Shown: one piece after another, positions 29,851-42,694 of the stretch
Layout: every line of letters begins with the position of its first letter
How positions within the stretch are numbered: the stretch's first letter is position 1
Assembly: GCA_002989075.1 (NCBI GenBank)
Contig: PSQN01000003.1
Span: 1,802,340-1,866,339 of the forward strand
Direction of reading: 5' to 3'
Length of the DNA stretch: 64,000 nt
Origin: Arthonia radiata
Taxonomy: Eukaryota; Ascomycota; Arthoniomycetes; Arthoniales; Arthoniaceae
Notes under the pieces: model-generated
Database searches by the model: none
What the model was told of the DNA's origin: nothing
The model's input: the letters and a program-made list of their open reading frames with translations, nothing else
Translations under genes and position numbers: made by a program

Positions 29851-31859
29851 AAATAATAGTATTACTTTAGCTATAGAGAGATATATAATAGTATAGATAT
29901 AAAGGATATAATATATACTATATATATATATATATATATCTATCTATCTATAGAGCTGTATAGCTATATAAACCTAGTATATTAAATTAGTTCTAATCTA
30001 AGGTTTACCTTAATTCTAATTTAGTCTATATTAGCTCTATATATTATCTAAACTGAGTCTAAATTATAATTCTAGCTTAAAACCAGTTTAATTTAGATTA
30101 TAATACTATATTTTTTAGAAGATAAATATATAACTACTAAATTAGTATCTAAAATACTAAAAATTAATAACTTTAGCTACCTTAGATAATTTAAGATCTA
30201 AAATAGATTTATTTATATATATACTAATACTTAGTTATCTTACTAATATACTGCTAATTATATTCTAAAAACATAAGAAATAATTCTTAGTATATTAGTT
30301 TTTAGACTATAGAAGACTAGAGAGATATATGGATATATATATATATATTTAATCTATTTTAGCTTATATTTTAGTCTATTTATGTTCTAATAGAATAGTC
30401 TAGACTATAATTAGCTATATACTATATAGTATTTCTTTCTATTTATAGTATATATTAAACTCTTCTATAATTTAAACTAGTAGCTTTATCTTCTATAATA
30501 ATTATAGCTATAAGATATATTTATATAATAAGCTAATTACTAATTTGTTTTCCTTTAAGTATCTATAATAAATATATAAGTTTCTTTCAGTATTAGATTA
30601 CTTTTTATATAGTAGATAGATATTATATAGAAGTATAAATAGTATAAATAATACGTTTTAAATATTGTACTAATATAGCCTTTCTATACTATTAATATAG
30701 AGGCTTATAACTCTATCTATAGATTGTATTTAGCTAGTAAGATATATTAGATATATTACCTATATATATAAGATTCTAGTGGCTATTTTTAGTATTTATT
30801 AGTATACTAAATTGGTTTCAGTAATCTAAATTAATCTAGATTAGTTTGGTTTACTTTAATTTAGTTAAGATTATATATAGAGCTAATCTATTAATTTAGT
30901 TTTAGTTTAGATTAGAATTAATTTAAAAGATAATTTTTAAAAATAGAATAATCTTATAGTATAAGTATCTAAAGTCTAGATTATTTTTATAGCTAGTATT
31001 AAAAATACTAGACTCTAATATTTACATTGAATCTACTAAAACTAGTATCTTAATAAGTAGTAAAGAAATATTATGTTAGTTACTATATAATTTAAATATA
31101 ATCTAATAAACTATATCTATATATATATTAGAATAATTTTATTATTGTTAGATTGAAATCTAGATTTAGAATCTCTTTAATAGCTACTATATTAAGTATT
31201 TAAATTTCTATATCTAATAATACTAAAATATTTATTATAATTCTAATTCAATTAATGTTACAGAAAACTAAATATGTTTAACTATAAGTCTTAGTTTAAG
31301 TTGGAAATTTTATAGAAAAAAAAGTATAATCTAAAAATCTAGTTTATCTAGTTTATAAATTAAAGTAGAATACTTAGATAAGTTTTAATTTGACTTATTT
31401 TTAGTGTTTTAAATAATTTAGATCTCTTAGAGACGTTATTTATCTATATAGCAGATATAACTACTTAATCTAGATTGAACTAAATTTTAACTAGAACTCT
31501 AGTTTAGTTTAGTTTAGGTTATATATTAGGCTTATTTAAACTAGATTAAAATCAACCCTTAGATTGAGATTAATTTAATATATTAGAATTAAATCTTCAA
31601 TAAAAATATAATATATTGATCTATAAAGCTGAGGCTAAAATATTCTCTAAAGGGATAATAGTTAGAGGCCGCATCTTAGGTTTTTTAAAGATAACTTAAC
31701 TTATAGGATAAACCCTATAAATTAAAGAACATCAGTTTATATAAAAATAATATATATCTTTTATAATTAGTATAATAAAGATATACTTAATTTTATAGGT
31801 AGGAAAGTCCTAAAACAAGTTTTTACTCTATTTAAAGCTAGAAAATAATTACTAAGCCT

Positions 31860-32470
31860 ATAGAGCTATATAGAGCTAAAACTCTCTTAAATATAATACT
31901 AGTAGTCTATAAAGTAGTTATATATCTAAAAGTATCTATAATTTTATTATAATAGTTATACAAGAAAGCTCTTAAAAAGAGCTCTATAGGACAGTAGATA
32001 TTAAAAATTTATAATATTATGTAGGCTATAGAGACATATAATAAGATAAATATAATAGATATAATAAGCGCTAAGTCTAAAATTATATAATTAGGCTATA
32101 GAGCTATATAGAGCTAAGACTTACCTATAGACAATACTAGTATTCTATATAGGAATACTATATATAATTTAAAATTATTTTTTATTATAATAAGTATAAA
32201 AGAAAGCCCTTGAAAAGGGCGCTATAATATAGTAGAAATAGTATATTTATAATATTAATTAGGCTATAGAAATATATAATAAGATAGATATAATAGATTT
32301 AAAAGGTACTAAGTAAATAGAGCTATAGGGCTATAGGGCTATAGGGCTATATAGAGCTAAGACTTATCTATATACAATACTATATATATAAATACTATAT
32401 ACATTTTTTATTATATTAAGTATAAAAGAAAGCTCTTTAAGAGAGCTCTATAGTATAGTAGCTCTAGTAA
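31860..32470. repeat. Tandem repeat, three units of about 240 bp
   Basis: Three successive units each run from tagagctatatagagcta through a TA-rich middle to aagaaagctctt...gagctctata. The gagctct-containing ends fall near 31970-32000, 32200-32225 and 32430-32455. Each unit ends in a short imperfect palindrome around the gaaagctctt/aagagctct core. The last unit begins with a ctatagggctatagggctata micro-repeat. The function is unknown; it may be part of a non-coding end of a retroelement. Confidence 0.5.
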
Positions 32471-34599
32471 AAATATAACGTTATTTAAGTAGTATAGGCC
32501 TTATTATTAAGATACAGTATACAACGGGCGCTAAGCTTTAAATTATGTAATAGAAGAGAACCTTTAATAGACCTAACTTTATAAGTAAGAAATATATTGG
32601 TATATATTATAAAAGCTTTTTTATTTATATTGTCTAAAGTATTATAACCCTATTTAGCTTCTACTTCTTTACTTTATATAATAATTAGCTAAAAGGTAGA
32701 TAGATTATATTATTTTAGTTTAGTTTAGTTTTAGAATTAGAATTCTATTTATATTTATATTAAATAGATAGTATATAGAACTAGTAATAAGATAAGTATA
32801 CTAAGATAGCTAAAAGTAGCTAAGGTTAGATTTAGATTAGACCTAGAAAGTAGTATTAAGAGTTTTAAATTACTTTAATTTAGAAGATTAGAATATCTTA
32901 TAGCCTATTCTATAGATTAAGATACTATTATAATATTACACTAAAATAGATATAGAATAGTTTTAAGACTAGATATACTATATCTAAGAATACTTATAGA
33001 TTTAGATGTTATAACTGCTACCTCTACTATAATAATAATTTCTACTAATAATCTAGTTATAACAGTTATTATTAATATAATTGTAGTAGAAATAAGATCT
33101 AATCTAGTTTTACTACAATACTATAACTAAAAAATTACTTTATTGTTTACTAAAAATCTACAGCCGGTCTAACTCTACTTAAGATTTATATTTTTATCTA
33201 GTTCTAGTATAGGTTATATTTATAAGATCTTAAACTTATAGCTTTACTTTTCTTTCTAAGTCTAGCTTAGCTAAATAATTACTATACTAGATAGTAGAAT
33301 ACTTTTTTAATACTATATTTTAGCCTAAATTTCAATTGACTTATTAGTAAATTAAGGAATTTTTTTAAGTTTTAATACAAAAATAGACAATTTTACTAAT
33401 AGTCCTTAGATAAACTATTAGGTATAGCTTAAAATAAGAGAAAAGAGAGTCTTTATAATAAGATAATAAAATAAGTAGAACTAGAGTAGAATTAGATAGT
33501 GCTAAAGGCTTAGAATTATAAAGACTATAAAATAAGAACTATTAGAAGAGTTTAGTTAGAAGTTTATATACATTACTAAGCTAATATTCTAAACTACCTA
33601 ATTTAAAATATCTAAAATTATTTAGTTAGAAAGGTAGAGAGCTAACTAGACTAAGCGTAATTTATAGTTATAATACTTACTATTCATTAGAAGCTTATAC
33701 TTAAGAATAAAAGATTTTTAAAAATTATAGTTAAAGTATAATAAATATAATGAACTATAGTATCAAAAAAGTATTTACTAAATAATTTATTACTTATCTT
33801 TAGTATTAAAATCTAAAAGATAGAAGTATCTATTTTAGAAGTTAGTATTCTTTTTTATAATTCTCTTAAAAAAGTATATTAAATAGTTAGTAAATTTAAA
33901 GAAGTTAAAATTAGTATTATAAGTTAAAAACTTATTCATACTTTTTTAATAGTTTTATACTATAGTATACTACATATTTATAAAAGAGTTTATAGCTTTT
34001 AGCTAATAGTTCTCTATCTTTACTATATTATACTTACTAATAATAGTAGTAAGTAGTTATTAGAAATTAAACTTAAATAACTTTAAATTTATTTAATAAT
34101 ACTACTTTTTAATTAAAATCTGTAATAAGTTAATAAGCTATTACTATTCTTTACTCTTTTTTAATACTACAATAATAGCAATTTAAAAGTATATTTATAG
34201 TAAATATATATTGAGTAGCTATTAAGAGCTATTTATATACTACTTTATATATTATAAGTATATTTATAAATAAAGAAGGTTATAGCTAAAAGTTAAGTAG
34301 AATATAAAAGTATATTTATATATAGAAAGATAGAAAGCTTAGTATAACTAATTAAAAGATAAATATAAGTAAAAATAAATAAAAAGTAGATAAAAATATA
34401 TATAATATATTAAATAAAAAGATAGAAATAAAATATATAAAAAAATATAATCTTAGCTATATATAATAAGTATATATAGTAGTTATCTAAAGTAGTATAC
34501 TCTATAGTATCTTAAAGTAGAGTATAGTAATAAAGTTATATATACTACTAAGGTATACTAAATAAGCTCTTACTAGAATATAGAATAACTATCTCTACT

Positions 34600-35466
34600 A
34601 TTATAGATAATATTAAGATAAACTTATTAACTATAGTATATAGAGAAATAATAGAATTTTAAAGCTATAAAACAACTATCTAGAAAGCTAAAACTACTAT
34701 TTAAGTTAGTTTAAATCTACTTACTAAGCCTTTACTTTTATCTAAATAACTAGAAGATAGAGTTAATAAAAGATAAACTAAATAGTAATTTAAGATAAAG
34801 AATAGTCTTGTTAATATAGTAGGTATATTAATAGCTTTTAAATATAGTAATTAGATAATTTAAGCTAATTTTATAATACTACTTCTCTCTCTATTTAGCT
34901 AGTTATTCTTAACTAGTAAGATAATAGAGGATTTTAACTATATTAGTTAGAGTTTATATAGATAGTATTTATAGAAGCTTTCTAGTAAGTTTTAGATATA
35001 TTTAAAGTCCTTAATTAGATACTATTAGTAGTCTTTATTATATTTATACTATTTTATCTAAGCTTAAATTTACTTTTGACATTTTTATATATTAATAATA
35101 TCTTTAAATACCTATTTATTATTATTATTTATTATAATTAGCTCTAATTTTAGATATTTTTAGCCTTTTAAAGATTAACTAAAATCCTTTAATAGTATTA
35201 ATAAGTTAAAGGCTCTATAAATTTCTATAGATTTTAGTAAGTTAAGAGTATAAATAGTCTTTTATTAATAAATAATTATATATAGTCTAATATACTTATA
35301 ATTAAGCTTCTTCAATAGTTAATTAGTCTTTGTATTTTTAATTAATAATTAAACTTTATTACTAATTTTAAATATAGTATTAAACTACTATTTATTAGCT
35401 TACTCTATTATTTTTAGTTATATTTATTTTATATTTACTTTATTTTAAGCCTAAAGTTTTTTAAAC
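34600..35466 (-). mobile_element. Old gypsy copy E, integrase-like part
   Basis: On the minus strand the translated pattern weakly resembles a Ty3/gypsy integrase core, and it adjoins element A exactly where the rest of a minus-strand gypsy polyprotein resumes on the other side (42695-44887). I read this as one element split by element A. It is a heavily broken fossil with many breaks and is AT-rich throughout. The family placement of this part alone is uncertain. Confidence 0.4.
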
Positions 35467-35471
35467 CTACT
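35467..35471. repeat. Target-site duplication CTACT, left copy (element A)
   Basis: The five bases ctact immediately before the left LTR are repeated exactly at 42690-42694 immediately after the right LTR. This fixes both ends of element A and shows a single insertion event. Confidence 0.85.
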
Positions 35472-35982
35472 TGTTACGATCTTACTATATTGAGCTAGTA
35501 CAGGGCTAAGCGCAGCCAGCCTCATTAAAGCATTATACAGTATACCCAACGACTCCGATATAGCGACGTCAGCAACGTCGCTATATCGCAATATTATACA
35601 GCATACCCGACGACTTTAACATAGCGACGTTAGCAACGTTGCTATATTGCAATAGAATCCCAACTACGCGACAAAGGGACTGTCGGGACCGTCGGACACA
35701 GAGAAACATACCTTTATACCTTAGACTATATAGCTAGACTAATAGCTAACCTTAGGATAGACTTTAGTCTATTAACTTAATATCTAAATACAAGTTCTTT
35801 AATTATATTTAAGTAACGTACTTTACCTTCTATTTATCTTAGTTAAGCTCCTCTTACCTTCTGTAATCTATTTCGCCTCTCCTACCTTTTAGTTTCTAGC
35901 ACATAAGACACCTACTACTAAGGTTAATAAGTACACAAGGCAAGTAAGCCTTAGTTTAGTTCTCCTAGCGATCGGCGTTATA
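35472..35982 (+). repeat. Element A left LTR (511 bp)
   Basis: Starts TGTTACGATC and ends at the position matching the CA terminus of the right copy, directly before the tttaatagactcgc primer-side segment shared by copies A, C and D. It contains a 61-bp tandem duplication (units from 35532 and 35593), each with an inverted repeat around tagcgacgt/acgtcgcta. Confidence 0.85.
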
Positions 35983-38900
35983 CTTTAATAGACTCGCTAC
36001 AAAAGTAGAGAAAGTAGATTAATTATGTCTACTACTTTGATATCCAACAGCCGCGACGCTACGAACAGGCTAACTAGTAAAATAACCGCCACAGATAAGA
36101 TATCGGACGTTAACACTAAGATAGGTAAAAGCTTCTCTAATAAATGTTTTGAACTCACTTTATTTCTAACACGCTTAGCCGTATATTTTAAGACTTATAA
36201 GGATTAGTTCCTAAATAACAGCACTATAGTTTTATTTGCCGCATTCTATATAAATAGCGAGGCATATAAATAGTTTAACTTTTATTTTAAAGACTACCTC
36301 TACAAGGCACCTAACAAACGACAGAAAGAGACTAACGAGCTCTTCTCTAGCTTTGCTGCGTTTTAGTAAAAGCTCCGACAGGTGTATAGGAATACAGATT
36401 CCGGACGTACTACTGTACGTAAACTTAAAACACTCTACTAAATAGGACCAGCCAGCCGATACGCCGCTAAGTTCCTATAGTATACTAACTAAACTAGATA
36501 GGATAAAAGACCTCTGGTCGACACCTTTTATAAAGGCTTAAAAGACTATATTAAGGAAATTATCTATATCTGTAGAGAAAAGTTTACCGAACTAGAAAAG
36601 TTTATAGAACAAGCCAAGAAAATTAACGACAGCAACTTTAAGCGACAGCTAGAAAAGAAAGGAGCTAATTTAGATAAGTTTACCTAAACTCAGAGTAAGT
36701 ATAACTTACGATAAGACCGGGGTAACCCAATAGAATTAGATTTTATAAAGTCCCGTAAAAAACTAAACAACTAGGAACGAGAATATAGAATAAAGAACAA
36801 GCTATGCTTGTATTACGGAAAACCAGGGCATTAATTTAAAGAATACCGTTCTAAAAAACAACAGTTCAACAGTACTAGCAGAAATAGACACAATAATCGA
36901 TTTTAGAGACCCCGTTTCCCACGACAATAGTTTAACGTAACTACCTAGACACAGGAAGATACTTACTAAGTTACTTCTAACGAAAAGCACAACAAGCTAA
37001 ACCTGTTTAATCTACATAAGAATTGGGATACGGACAGTAAGTTATAGAAAGAGACAAAGGAACGACAAATAAAATAGAAACAATAGAAACTATAAGACTA
37101 GAACAATATTAACCGCACAATTCCGAGGTAACAGGTATAAGATACCGTTGCACTACACGAAACACTATTCTAGACTACGTGCTACAATAACGATTGTACG
37201 ATTTACGAATTTAATAAGTTAGGATTAGAATAGTAGCCAAAAAAACCGATATCTCTGAAACAAGGCTCGACACAAGAACTAGGACTCATTCGAAGACAAT
37301 CTAGGTCACCTTATCTAAAAACCTAAGGGAAATTTAAGGGAGAACAGACTATAGAGGCTAAGCAAGATAGCAGCTATAATGCGTTATAGGCAAGATAACG
37401 ACTCAAAGACAAAAATATAGATTCTAATGGTATAGAATCCTCGCTCGAGGACGATATTAACTAGGAAGAATAAACCCTAATTCGTTAGAAAGGAATAATA
37501 TAGAGACTTTGTTAGTTAGCCTTCTACAATAGAAAGTTAAGCGCTAATAAAAATATTAACGACATTTTAGGATATATTTACTTACGTTTACAACAACTAG
37601 TAAACTACCTTATTAGAGGTCTAGAATTGCATAGCTAGTACTAATATCTTCGATCGACAATATACAACCTACAAACACAACGAGTTTTAATTAGCGATAG
37701 TTATATAATTAAAGCAGGGATCGTAAACAATAAACTAGACGTTATAATTAAAGTAGTACTAAAACACCTTATATAGGAATTCTTACAGCAAATTAACTAA
37801 CAATAGGTTCCGGTACCCAGAATACTCTAGAACGTATACAATTAACAGAAAAAAGACTAGACCGACTACTTTAAGGGCAGTAGTACCGGCCCGTTCAACA
37901 GTTAAACTCTCTAAGAGTCTAGCTCTATATAAGCTCGGCTTCTTATAGAACATACCTACACACTCGGACAACAATAAACTATAGAAACATTAAAATTATA
38001 ATCGATTTAGACGCAACGAGCAACTTTATCTTAATACGCTACGTTAAGGAGTACTAAATACAAATATAAAAAAAGAAATTACCCTACATACTGTCTAGAT
38101 TTCAAGGGGTAGAGAGAAGAGTCGACTACAAAACTTCATTAATAGGTATAATAATTAAGAACTATTAAAAAGAAATTACTTACAATATCGTAGATATTAA
38201 CCAACACTATGCTGTACTAAGTATACCTTAGTTATAACAATATAATCTAGAAGTAGATTAAAGAACTAAGAAACTCCTCTTTACTAAGTTTAAGTACTCT
38301 AAACAAGAGTCGTTCTACAGAATAGATACTTTATAAGCTATCTTTAATAGTAAAGATAAGGAGCGCGATAAAGAACTTACGCGGATTAGCACTACTATAC
38401 TCCGACACTTAGACATCTTACGAAAGGAGTCTAACGCAGTATCTTATCTGTAGCTAGCTACACGCAAGTATAAATAAGAGACGACTATACGCCAACGATT
38501 CTATACGACAACAAGTACTTAGTTAATTACTAAGATACTAAAGAAATACAATTAATTCTAATACTTGTTTAAGGAAGCTAAGCCGAACTCAGCTCTCCTA
38601 GAATACAAACTATAGGATTACACAATACCTTTACAAGAAGGTAAGACACCAATATTCGGTCTAATATACTTTCTATTAGAAGCAGAGAATTAAGCGCTCC
38701 GCGACTATTTTAACGAAAACCTTAAAAAAGGATTTATCCGAAAATTAACATTACTAGCCGAATACCCGATACTCTTCGTACCAAAGAAAAATAGTAAACT
38801 ACGACTCTATGTAGATTATAGACAATTAAACAGAGTAACTATTAAAAACCGATACCCGCTACTACGCATCGACGAGGTTACAGACCGATTATATAACGCG

Positions 38901-41489
38901 CAATAGTTTACTAAGTTTAACCTACAAGGAGCCTACAACCTAATCCGTATAAAGAAAGGTAAAGAATAGAAAACAGCCTTCTACACTAGATACAGACTTT
39001 TTAAGTATTACATTATACCCTTTAGACTAATAAACGTACTAGCATTATTCTAGAAACTAATTAACAACATACTCAGTAATTATCTAGATATATTTATAAC
39101 TGCTTATTTAAACGATATCCTAGTATACAGCTGTATACTAAAAGAACATAAGAAACATATTAAAAAGATATTAGAAAGATTGGCGCGTATCGATTTATAA
39201 ATTAATATTAAGAAAACCTAGTTTTATCAACAATCCGTCGAATTTCTTAGATTTATAATTACCAAGCACGGTCTCTAAATAAAAGATTCGAAGATCTAAT
39301 CTGTTCTAACCTAGCCTACACTAAAGAATATAAAATAACTACAATAGTTTCTTAGTTTTGCTAACTACTATAGGCGGTAGATATCTAACTTTAATCGAAT
39401 TACAGCACCGCTGTCTCAACAGATAAAACAATCGATAGGATTCTCTTAGACGCAAAAAGAACAATTAGTATTTAAAGAGCTTAAGGAAGCTTTTAAGATC
39501 GGGCCCGTACTAGCAATATTCGACCCTAACCTACCGATTATTATAGAAACAGACGCGTTAGACTATACGATTAAAGTATACATAAGTTAAAATAACAAGG
39601 AAAGAAAGCTTAGACTAGTAGCTTTCTACTCAAAAAAGATATTACCCACAGAACAAAACTATAATATTTACAATAAAGAGCTTTTAGCTATTATAGCAGT
39701 ATTTAAGACATAGCAAGCTTACCTAGAAGGAGCAAACTATACAATTATAGTATATACAGACTATAAGAACCTAACTTACTTTACAACAACAAAGAAACTT
39801 AACCGCAGATAAGTTAGATAGTTAGAGACTATAGCTCTATACGACTTTATTATTACCTACAAAAAGGGTTCTAAGAACGATAGAGCCGACGCTCTAAGCC
39901 GACGTCTAGATTACCTTAATAATAAGGATCACGTCGAGCACGCAATATCCTAAGAACAGAATAATAAGATTAAATACAATCAATTAGCTATAACAACTAA
40001 GTTTGTTATTAAGCCAGACAGCTGAATTCTAGACATCCTAAACGACTCTAAGACCTACTAGAAAAACGAGAAACGACACCTAAGATTAACTAAGAACAAT
40101 AGAGGCTATTACGAATTCTAAGGTAAAATCTACGTTCTAAGGAATCTAATCTAATATATTATCAGTAACTTTTACGATAACCTAACGAAGAGACACAAAG
40201 GTATCGATAATACTATTAAAAAGATTACACGAACCTACTACATCCTAAAAATCTAACACTATATTAAGAATTATATCTAAGAATACGACGTATACGTAAG
40301 AACTAAGCACCCAAGACATTTACTATATAGTAAACTATAACTACTAAAGATACCCAAGAGACTATAGTATATAGTCTTACTAAACTTTATTACTAAGTTA
40401 CTAATCTCCAAGGATCTACTCACAGAAGTAGCTTACGACGCTATTCTAGTTATATACAATAAACTAACAAAGTACGCGTACTTCGTATCTTACAAGAAAG
40501 CCAGCAACTCAGAACAGTTAGTATATACCTTCCTTCGGATTATCTTAGCCAACTATAGTTAACTACAAAGAATTGTTTTAGACAGAGACTAAAAATTTGT
40601 CTCACGATTTTAAACATCTCTAATACAACAACTAGAAACAAAACAAAAGATATTTACGTTATTCTATCTACAAACAGACGGACAAACGAAACGAACGAAT
40701 TAAACACTAGAACAGTATCTCTAAGCATATATTAACTACCAGCAGAACGACTAGGTACAATTACTACTAGTAGTACAAGCTACGCACAATAATACAAAAA
40801 ACAAGACAACTAACATAACTCCGTTCTATACCTTATATAGCTATTACCCTCTTTAGGGAAGACAACTACAAAATAACACAGAAAATAAATCAGCTACGCA
40901 AATAGCTACAAGCATAAAAGCTCTATACCAGTAGTTAAAGTCTAACAGCGAATTTATTAACGAACGAACAAGGAAATAGTATAATAAGTTAAGAATAACC
41001 CTAAACACAAGCATAAAAGAGGGGGGAAGAGCTTACTTACTTATAAGAAACATAAAAACTATTAAACTAAGTAAGAAACTCAACTATACTAAGACAAGAC
41101 TGTTTAAAATCTTATAGTAATTAAGACCCGTAACATTTAAACTTAAACTCTTAAAAACAATAAGAATATATCCTATATTCTATATAGCGCTATTAAAACT
41201 AGCCTACTTCCGAGAAGTAGAACGACCTAACCTAGAAATCCTTTCTAACAACCAAGAACCCGAGTATAAGGTCGAAACGATTCGAGCCTATAAACAATAT
41301 CGAGGCAAACGACAGTATCTTATAAAATAGAAAGGATATCCTAAACATAAAAATTAATGGAAACCAAAATAAAACCTAACTAACTATAAAGACACTATTC
41401 AACAATATTAGAACTAAGATATTAATCGGTCGTAGTAGCACTAACACCCTAATTTACTATCTAGTGCGTCTCGCTAGTACCTAGGTTAT

Positions 41490-41830
41490 CTATAAACGAA
41501 CCAGCTTACTATATTAGTAGCCTACTACCTAACTTCGGGTATAGATTATTATAAAAATCTATACTTAAGCTACTTAGTATATCTACAATATTACTATTAA
41601 ACATAGCCGCCAGCTATTCTTCCTCAAACAATATATCGTTCTAATCTATCTTATTCTACGTCTAAACGCGCAACCTTTTAAGCTCCTTTTTTAAATCTAC
41701 TACCGCCGCTTTAACAGCTTTGCGCTACCTTTTCGCCGTACAAACGACTTTCTTCTCTTTCGCTAGACGCTTACGTTGCCTTTAGAGAGCATCTAACACC
41801 TATAAGTACTAAGAATAGATACTCTAAGCT
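41490..41830 (-). other. Opposite-strand coding-like segment in element A
   Basis: Between the chromodomain region and the 3' LTR the sense strand shows no gypsy domain. The opposite strand has a Lys/Arg/Leu-rich, coiled-coil-like coding pattern. Comparable segments occupy the same place in B (about 45700-46010, plus strand) and C (about 57780-58100, minus strand). It is a broken part of a fossil, and its function is unknown. Confidence 0.45.
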
Positions 41831-42178
41831 AAAATAAGTTAAACTAACACGAAAAACAAACGTAAGATAGGAACTAACTATCTTTCAACGACAGACAAAC
41901 GTTACACAACTTCTTATTGCGAATATACATAAAACACGATACCTTTCTTAACTTTAAAACACACTTCTTACCTAGATAAGAGCAACAGAAACACAGAAGC
42001 ATCTTTCAACTATAGACTTTAGCAAAAATAGTATTAATCTCGAGCGCTTTATTAGCTTTAAAAGCCTTCTTAACTTTAAGTATAACGACTTATAGAACTA
42101 AACCTACTACAGAGCAACGACGAGGTTTTAATGTCTTTAGGGCCGTCGAGAACAACTAGCCTTAAAGAGGGAACCTTG

Positions 42179-42689
42179 TGTTACGATCTTACTATATTAA
42201 GCTAGTACAGGGCTAAGCGCAGCTAGCCTTATTAAAGTATTATACAGTATACCCGACGACTTTAATATAGCGACGTCGGCAACGTCGCTATATCGCAACA
42301 TTATACAGTATACCCGATAACTCTAATATAGCAACGTTAGTAACGTCGCTATATCGCAATAGGATCTCGACTACGCGACAAAGAGACTATTAGGACCGTT
42401 AGATACAGAGAAACATATCTTTATACCTTAAACTATATAGCTAAACTAATAGCTAACCTTAAGATAAACTTTAGTCTATTAACTTAATATCTAAATATAA
42501 GTTTCTTAACTATATTTAAGTAACGTACTTTACCTTCTATCTATCTTAGTTAAGCTCCTCTTACCTTCTATAATCTATCTCGCCTCTCCTACCTTTTAGT
42601 CTCTAGTACACAAGACACCCACCACTAAGGTCGATAAGCACACAAGGCAAGTAAGCCTTAGTTCGGTCCTCCCAGCGACCGGTGTTACA
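42179..42689 (+). repeat. Element A right LTR (511 bp)
   Basis: Starts TGTTACGATC and ends GTGTTACA, followed by the ctact duplication at 42690-42694. Same length as the left LTR and with the same internal 61-bp duplication, differing mainly by C/T and G/A. Confidence 0.87.
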
Positions 42690-42694
42690 CTACT
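42690..42694. repeat. Target-site duplication CTACT, right copy (element A)
   Basis: Exact match to 35467-35471, on the outer side of the right LTR. Confidence 0.85.

Larger units (their letters stand above)
29051..34599. repeat. AT-rich, RIP-like degenerate repeat sequence
   Basis: About 5.5 kb of sequence dominated by TA and AT dinucleotides with very few CpA/TpG pairs, as expected after RIP of repeated DNA. No open frame of useful length is present. There are runs of alternating TA (about 29915-29940), strings of tttag-type short repeats (about 30800-30920 and 31490-31560), and a local family of about 240-bp repeats. The origin of most of it is unreadable, and part is probably the downstream end of the old minus-strand gypsy copy found to its right. 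Confidence 0.6.
35472..42689 (+). mobile_element. Element A: Ty3/gypsy chromovirus-type LTR retroelement, complete ends, broken
   Basis: A 7218-bp element with 511-bp LTRs at both ends and a 5-bp target duplication. Parts readable on the plus strand, in order: gag start region (about 36025) with a zinc-knuckle region (about 36800-36860), protease region (about 37990-38200), reverse transcriptase (about 38640-39200), RNase H (about 39500-39910), integrase (about 40190-40950) and a chromodomain (about 41260-41410), which places it among chromoviruses. A purine-rich tract, aaagaggg, precedes the right LTR. It is a fossil with very many breaks, mostly of the C-to-T/G-to-A kind expected of RIP. 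LTR differences therefore cannot be used as a clock. By nesting it is younger than copy E. Confidence 0.9.

Noticed and set aside
29051-33000. Possible centromere or telomere-linked repeat
   Set aside because: The tttag-type strings are short and irregular, and no TTAGGG array is present. RIP-degraded repeats explain the composition.
37783-37974. Minus-strand 63-codon frame in element A, with a close match at 60798-60989 in element D
   Set aside because: Similarity follows from the two elements being copies of the same gag-pol DNA. The opposite strand stays open because of base composition, and it does not coincide with the shared 3' segment.
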